Origin: Deinococcus aetherius
Lineage (GTDB): Bacteria; Deinococcota; Deinococci; Deinococcales; Deinococcaceae
DNA length: 40,000 nucleotides
NCBI RefSeq assembly: GCF_025997855.1
Contig: NZ_AP026560.1
Span: 252,501 to 292,500 of the forward strand
Direction: 5' to 3'
Below the pieces are notes generated by a model. It saw only the letters and a program-made list of their open reading frames with translations. It ran no database searches and was not told where the DNA came from. Below are positions 34,986 to 40,000 of the stretch, piece by piece; positions within the stretch are counted from its first letter, which is position 1; each line of letters starts with the position of its first letter. The position numbers and the translations under genes were made by a program.

Positions 34986-34991
34986 AGGGTA
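34986..34991 (-). promoter_or_regulatory. -10 box, leaderless start of the histidine phosphatase gene
   Basis: On the minus strand TACCCT is followed after 5 nt by the ATG at 34980. Confidence 0.5.
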
Positions 34992-35036
34992 AGAGCCCAA
35001 CCCGCCCGACACTGTGCTGGCTCGGGCCCAAAAGGA

Positions 35037-35064
35037 ACAGGCCCTAGCCGAAGCCGGGGCCTGT
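35037..35064 (-). terminator. Terminator of the ssb-rpsR-rplI transcript
   Basis: On the minus strand ACAGGCCC and GGGCCTGT form a perfect 8-bp stem around CGGCTTCGGCTA, followed by TCCTTTT. It lies 12 bp beyond the rplI stop. Confidence 0.7.
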
Positions 35065-35076
35065 TTGCACCTGCGT

Positions 35077-35517
35077 TTACTTCTGCCCGTGGACGACGAG
35101 CTTCAGCGGGATGGTGACTTCGGGGTGGGCGCGGTAGGAGATGTCGTACTCGCCGACCTCCTTGACGGTCTTCGGCATGTCGATCCGGCGGCGATCCACA
35201 TCGAAGCCGAGGCGGTCGAGTGCGCCTGCCACATCGGCGTGGGTCACGGCACCGTAAATCTTGCCCTCGCCCGCGCGGACGCTGAGTTCCACGGCGACCC
35301 CGTTGAGGCGGCTGGCGAGGTCCTCGGCCTGGGCCTTGTCCTTCGCCTGCTGCTTCTGGCGGGCGCGGACCTGGGCTTCCAGGGTCTTCATGTTCGCCGT
35401 GTTGGCGGGGGTCGCCATGCCACGGGGAATCAGGAAGTTGCGGGCGTAGCCGGGTTTGACGGTCACCACGTCGCCGGTCTTGCCCAGGCGACCGGGTTCA
35501 AGAAGGATCACTTGCAT
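35077..35517 (-). CDS. rplI: 50S ribosomal protein L9
   Basis: A 146-residue L9, normal length. N-terminal domain MQVILLEPGRLGKTGDVVTVKPGYARNFLIPRG contains the conserved rRNA-binding signature, followed by the long connecting helix (about 40-75) and the C-terminal domain (GKIYGAVTHADVAGAL). It is the last gene of the rpsF-ssb-rpsR-rplI block, 12 bp after rpsR, with a strong AAGGAGG Shine-Dalgarno. Confidence 0.96.
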   Translation of the reverse strand: MQVILLEPGRLGKTGDVVTVKPGYARNFLIPRGMATPANTANMKTLEAQVRARQKQQAKDKAQAEDLASRLNGVAVELSVRAGEGKIYGAVTHADVAGALDRLGFDVDRRRIDMPKTVKEVGEYDISYRAHPEVTIPLKLVVHGQK

Positions 35518-35529
35518 TTCAAATCCTCC

Positions 35530-35805
<276 letters not shown>

Positions 35806-35824
35806 GTGGGTTCCTCAAACCTGC

Positions 35825-36730
<906 letters not shown>

Positions 36731-36807
36731 AACAGGGTCTCCTTTGGAGCTGGCGAGATAACTTGAGCTTCTACGTGGCTGGCGGTTGGCCCTCGCGGGT
36801 TGACCCT

Positions 36808-36836
36808 AAGATAGCAACCCCACATTTTTACGTCAA
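36808..36836 (-). promoter_or_regulatory. ssb promoter (-35/-10)
   Basis: On the minus strand TTGACG (36836-36831) and TATCTT (36813-36808) are separated by exactly 17 bp. This is the best two-box promoter in the window. The leader to the ATG at 36730 is about 70 nt. Confidence 0.7.
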
Positions 36837-36844
36837 CAGCGTAA
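36828..36844 (-). promoter_or_regulatory. Radiation/desiccation response motif (DdrO operator) of ssb
   Basis: On the minus strand TTACGCTGTTGACGTAA matches the 17-bp RDRM consensus TTATGTCATTGACATAA at 12 of 17 positions, keeping the outer TTA/TAA and the TTGAC core. It covers the -35 box, the position expected for repression by DdrO and release by IrrE after DNA damage. ssb belongs to this regulon in D. radiodurans. Confidence 0.8.
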
Positions 36845-36866
36845 CCGGGGGTGGGGGGAGGGGTCC

Positions 36867-37175
<309 letters not shown>

Positions 37176-37245
37176 GGTTCACCTCGCTTTCTTCCGCTCT
37201 CGGCGCAGTGCTCGCCACATGGGCGGGCCTCGCCGGGCGGCGCAA

Positions 37246-37281
37246 CTGGCAACTCTAGCAGAGTGCGTGGGGAGTTGCCAG
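37246..37281. promoter_or_regulatory. Inverted repeat overlapping a candidate rpsF promoter
   Basis: CTGGCAACTC (37246-37255) and GAGTTGCCAG (37272-37281) are perfect 10-bp arms. On the minus strand an extended -10 (TGC-TAGAGT, box at 37257-37252) and a weak -35 (TGGCAA, 37280-37275) with a 17-bp spacer fall on the two arms. The leader to rpsF would be about 70 nt. The arms could be an operator or an RNA hairpin. Confidence 0.45.
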
Positions 37282-37317
37282 AGCCACCCGGCCCATGTCC
37301 CCGTCCCCTCCGCCCGG

Positions 37318-37323
37318 TACGCT
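37318..37323 (+). promoter_or_regulatory. -10 box of the DinB-like gene
   Basis: TACGCT is followed after 5 nt by the ATG at 37329. Confidence 0.5.
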
Positions 37324-37328
37324 GGGGC

Positions 37329-37832
37329 ATGAGCGACGAACCGCAGAACTGGGCCGAAGGCATCCTCGACATCCTGAGGGAAGCCGTGGAGGGGGGAACA
37401 CCCGGCCAGGGCACCTCCTTCCTCGACGGGACGAAGGCCGACGGCAGCGGGAATCACGGCCTGCTCGCCACCCTGGCCGCCCTGACCGCTGCTCAGGCGA
37501 GCCGGGACATCCACGGCTCGACGGTTGCCGGACATGCCCGCCACACGGCCTTTCACATAGAGGTGATCGTGCGCTGGGAACGCGACGGCGACCGGGGGCC
37601 GTTCGACTGGAAGGGGAGCTTTCACCCCGGGCAGGTGAACGGGGAGGAGTGGGAGGCGCTGCGGGGCCGGGTACGCACGGCCTACGACGAGTTGGTCGCC
37701 TTCGCCCGCACCCAGGCCGAAAAGGAACCTGACGGGGACGCGACCGGGGGCCTCACGGGTGCCGGCGCCCACGTCGCCTATCACCTCGGCAGCATCCGGC
37801 AGATGGTGAAGGCGGTGGGGGGAGGAGTTTGA
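37329..37832 (+). CDS. DinB-like four-helix metal-binding protein
   Basis: A 167-residue protein of the DinB/YfiT fold. The likely metal-binding histidines lie in VAGHARHTAFHIEVIVRWE and GAHVAYHLGSIRQMV, the usual positions at the ends of two helices. Members of this superfamily include thiol S-transferases, and several are damage- or stress-induced, but the function here is unknown. Its stop overlaps the start of the downstream acetyltransferase, so the two are an operon. It is divergent from rpsF. Confidence 0.75.
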   Translation: MSDEPQNWAEGILDILREAVEGGTPGQGTSFLDGTKADGSGNHGLLATLAALTAAQASRDIHGSTVAGHARHTAFHIEVIVRWERDGDRGPFDWKGSFHPGQVNGEEWEALRGRVRTAYDELVAFARTQAEKEPDGDATGGLTGAGAHVAYHLGSIRQMVKAVGGGV

Positions 37833-38764
37833 CCTTGGCCGTCCGCCCTTACGGTGATGAGGACGCGCCCGCCTGGGTGGCCCTGTCCAACCTCGTGCTC
37901 GGGCATCGTGTCACCGGCGAGGACTTCCAGGCTCAGGAGGCGAGGCACGATCCCACACAATTCAGCCGCCGCTGGGTGGCCGAGGCCGGGGGAGAGGTGC
38001 GCGGCGCGGCCCACCTCTATTTCTTCCCCTTCGACCCGCCGGGCTTCCTCCACGCCCGCGTTCTCGTTCACCCGGAGGCACGGGGGCAGGGCATTGGGCG
38101 CACGTTGTGGGGCGTGTTGCAAGAGGCGGCGCAGGAGCCGGACGCCGGGGGCCTCGTCGCCGATGTGGACGACCTCGATTCTTCCAGCCTCGCCTGGGCG
38201 GAGCGGCGAGGCTTTCGCCAGCACGCCCACCGCTTCGCCTCCGAACTCGACCTGACGACCTTGGACGAGACACCCCACCGGCCTGCCCTCGCGCGGGCGC
38301 AGGAGCAGGGCGTGACCTTCACCGATCTGATGGGGGCCGACGGGGCAACGGTGGACCGTTACCTCCATTTCGTCGCCGACCGGCTGACCGAGACGCCCGA
38401 CCTCGCCGGGCATCCGCGCTGGTCCTTGCCCCAGGTGCGCGAGATTCTGCACCTCGACCACGACGCGCGCCCCGAGTGGCTCGTCCTCGCCGTGGGACCG
38501 GGAGGCGAGTGGTTGGGCACGACGGCGATGGTCCGGATTCGGGACTTCGTTTACAACGAGATCACGGCGACGCATCCCCAGGCGCGGGGACGGAGGTTGG
38601 CCCTGCCTCTCAAGCTGCACGCCATCCGCCGGGCGAGGGAGGCTGGATTCTCCCTGATGCGGACGAACAACCACAGCACGAACGCGCCCATGCTGCGGGT
38701 GAACGAGCGGCTGGGCTTTCAGGCGCGGCCCGGAAGGTACGAGTTGCACCGACCCCTGCGGTGA
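37829..38764 (+). CDS. Double-domain GNAT N-acetyltransferase (second copy)
   Basis: A 311-residue protein with two GNAT units; the N-terminal acetyl-CoA loop is ARGQGIGRTLW and the C-terminal half has the degenerate ARGRRLALPLK. Its tail LMRTNNHSTNAPMLRVNERLGF parallels the tail of the double-GNAT protein at 9822-10847. The annotated TTG at 37829 overlaps the DinB-like stop (TTGA), but the GGAGGAG at 37821-37827 is too close to it. A TTG two codons on (37835) has better spacing and may be the real start. Acceptor substrate unknown. Confidence 0.78.
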   Translation: MTLAVRPYGDEDAPAWVALSNLVLGHRVTGEDFQAQEARHDPTQFSRRWVAEAGGEVRGAAHLYFFPFDPPGFLHARVLVHPEARGQGIGRTLWGVLQEAAQEPDAGGLVADVDDLDSSSLAWAERRGFRQHAHRFASELDLTTLDETPHRPALARAQEQGVTFTDLMGADGATVDRYLHFVADRLTETPDLAGHPRWSLPQVREILHLDHDARPEWLVLAVGPGGEWLGTTAMVRIRDFVYNEITATHPQARGRRLALPLKLHAIRRAREAGFSLMRTNNHSTNAPMLRVNERLGFQARPGRYELHRPLR

Positions 38765-38815
38765 TCGACACTCCTCACTCGCGGGAGAGCCCTTCCCGGT
38801 GTCGTGGTGTGATAC

Positions 38816-39772
38816 CTACTTGCGGCGCCGGAAGGGATTCCAGCGGCCTGCGTCCCCCGTCTCCGGCCCGGTGGGTTTGGCCGTCACCAGAGGAGTCGGA
38901 ACATGACGTCCCACCTGCCTCACGGGCGTCGAATCGGCGGTGCCCAGGGCTGCGGTGTCCTCCTCCGCGAGGTTTTCCCCGAGGGCCGCCAGTAGGGCGC
39001 GGTGGATGTCCGCCGCCGTGGGCCGGTCAGCGGGACGCTTGGCGAGCGCGAGTTCACCGAGGCGGGCGACAGCGGGCGGAAGCTCGGGGCGCAGGGAGAG
39101 CAGCGGCGGCGCGAAACGGTTGAGGTGCGCCGCCATCAGCTCCTCGTAGGAGTCCCCGGCAAAAGGTCGCCGCCCGCCCAGCAGTTCGTAGGCGAGCACG
39201 CCGAAGCTGTAGACGTCGCTGGCGCCACCCGCGCTCTCGCCCCTGTACACTTCCGGGGCCATGTAGTAGGGGCTGCCGCTCGCCCGGCCCCCCTGCGCCG
39301 TGAAGTAGGCACTTCCCAGGTCCCCGAGCGCCGCCCGCCCCTCCTGGACATACACGTTCTGCCGCTTCACGTCCTGATGCACGGCGCCCAGCCCATGAAG
39401 GTAGGTGAGGGCCGAGGCGACGTCCGCCAGCACCCGCAGCGCGGCGTCGAGGGGAAGCGAACATGGGGCGAGTCGCTTCAGCACGTCGCAGAGGGAGCCT
39501 TCCGGGAAGTACTGCACCGCCAGGAACGCCTGCGGGCCGAAGGGCGTGCCCGCGAACCCCCGCACGATCTGCGGATGCCGCACCTGGAGAGTCAGCCGGA
39601 CCTCGTTGCCGAACCGCTCGGCGGCCTCGCGCCCGGCCAGCGTCCGCTCGTGCGGCACCTTGAGGGCCACCTCCCGGTCCTGGGAGTTCCGCGCGAGGTA
39701 CACGAGGGAGGTGTCCCCGCGTCCCAGGAGGTGCAGCAGGGTGTAGCCGGGAATGGAGCGGTCGGAAGTCAT
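38816..39772 (-). CDS. Hanks-type serine/threonine protein kinase
   Basis: A 318-residue soluble kinase. K38 in VALK and E57 pair in the N-lobe; the catalytic loop HQDVKRQN has D134, K136 and N139; the metal-binding motif is DLG (D151) and the activation segment ends MAPEVY. Deviations are Ser for the third Gly of the P-loop (GRGDTSLV), HQD rather than HRD, and DLG rather than DFG. So it is a non-RD kinase, probably not controlled by activation-loop phosphorylation. A tail of about 55 residues ends in FRRRK. It lacks the PQQ-binding beta-propeller of RqkA and has no membrane segment. Confidence 0.82.
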   Translation of the reverse strand: MTSDRSIPGYTLLHLLGRGDTSLVYLARNSQDREVALKVPHERTLAGREAAERFGNEVRLTLQVRHPQIVRGFAGTPFGPQAFLAVQYFPEGSLCDVLKRLAPCSLPLDAALRVLADVASALTYLHGLGAVHQDVKRQNVYVQEGRAALGDLGSAYFTAQGGRASGSPYYMAPEVYRGESAGGASDVYSFGVLAYELLGGRRPFAGDSYEELMAAHLNRFAPPLLSLRPELPPAVARLGELALAKRPADRPTAADIHRALLAALGENLAEEDTAALGTADSTPVRQVGRHVPTPLVTAKPTGPETGDAGRWNPFRRRK

Positions 39773-39872
39773 GGGGAAGGCCTTTTCAGCAGTTTAGGAG
39801 CGAGTTGTCACGCAACTCTGTCGAAGCGCCCGGGGACGTTTGCGGCGTGCCGTCACGACCTCCAACAACGCG

Positions 39873-39905
39873 GGGGAGGGAGCTACCTGAACGGCTTCCC
39901 TCCCC
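39873..39905 (-). terminator. Hairpin after the right-edge gene
   Basis: GGGGAGGGA (39873-39881) pairs with TCCCTCCCC (39897-39905), 15 bp beyond the stop of the partial minus-strand gene. No T-tract follows. Confidence 0.45.
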
Positions 39906-39920
39906 AGGTGGACGAGACGG

Positions 39921-40000
39921 CTACTCCTCGTCCCCGCCCTCTTCCACGGCGCGTTTCCCGGCCAGCCACTCCAGGCCCGCCCACATCAGGTCGTCGAGGT
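39921..40000 (-). CDS. Partial hypothetical protein (C-terminus only)
   Basis: A minus-strand frame enters from the right edge and ends at TAG (39923-39921). The visible residues read LDDLMWAGLEWLAGKRAVEE and then GGDEE. The acidic tail and codon use look like a real gene, and a hairpin follows the stop. Too little remains to assign a function. Confidence 0.5.
   Translation of the reverse strand, partial: LDDLMWAGLEWLAGKRAVEEGGDEE

Noticed and set aside
38816..39772. Calling the kinase RqkA.
   Set aside because: RqkA carries PQQ-binding repeats after its kinase domain; this protein ends about 55 residues after the domain.

Overview
The window is about 40 kb of GC-rich chromosome that looks like a Deinococcus. 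Four things point there: a response regulator closely resembling D. radiodurans DrRRA, a 301-residue single-stranded DNA-binding protein with two OB folds, a 17-bp radiation/desiccation response motif overlapping the ssb promoter, and many start codons preceded at 5-8 nt by a bare TANNNT box, as expected for the leaderless mRNAs common in this genus. No insertion sequence, prophage, tRNA, rRNA or CRISPR array was seen. Most genes are housekeeping or conserved accessory genes.

Layout. 1-3.5 kb: signalling genes (class III cyclase-like protein, OmpR-type regulator, histidine kinase); the cyclase and the kinase are each preceded by a tiny leader ORF that overlaps the start codon. 3.8-9.3 kb: a penicillin-binding endopeptidase/carboxypeptidase, a zinc-ribbon miniprotein, a two-gene set for oxidising unsaturated fatty acids (dienoyl-CoA isomerase-like and dienoyl-CoA reductase-like), a MutT-type Nudix hydrolase, a metallophosphoesterase and pyridoxal kinase. 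9.8-18.9 kb: a double-GNAT acetyltransferase, an M3 peptidase, CoaBC, ArgR, a lipoprotein, XseA-CrcB, CorA, an orphan nuclease-fold protein and a DUF6210-like protein. 18.9-24.5 kb: glutaryl-CoA dehydrogenase, TatD and a set of envelope genes (lipoprotein, LptC-like, two LptA/OstA-like proteins). 24.6-30.1 kb: a phosphotransferase-fold protein, lactate dehydrogenase with a universal stress protein, a beta-CASP ribonuclease, a DEDDh exonuclease and a DUF3105 lipoprotein. 30.1-40 kb: a sulfurtransferase, a low-GC immunity-like gene, RNase Y, two secreted hydrolases, the rpsF-ssb-rpsR-rplI ribosomal/SSB block, a DinB-like protein with a second double-GNAT protein, and a Ser/Thr kinase.

Three copies of a structured dispersed intergenic repeat (about 3.6, 9.3-9.65 and 28.6-28.96 kb) and one long palindrome inside the fatty-acid pair account for most of the larger non-coding stretches. 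The items most worth following are the dispersed repeat, the DdrO-type site on ssb, the two coupled leader ORFs, the Lpt-like export cluster in a lineage generally described as lacking LPS, the CoaBC enzyme without its usual catalytic cysteine, and the orphan immunity-like and nuclease-like genes.
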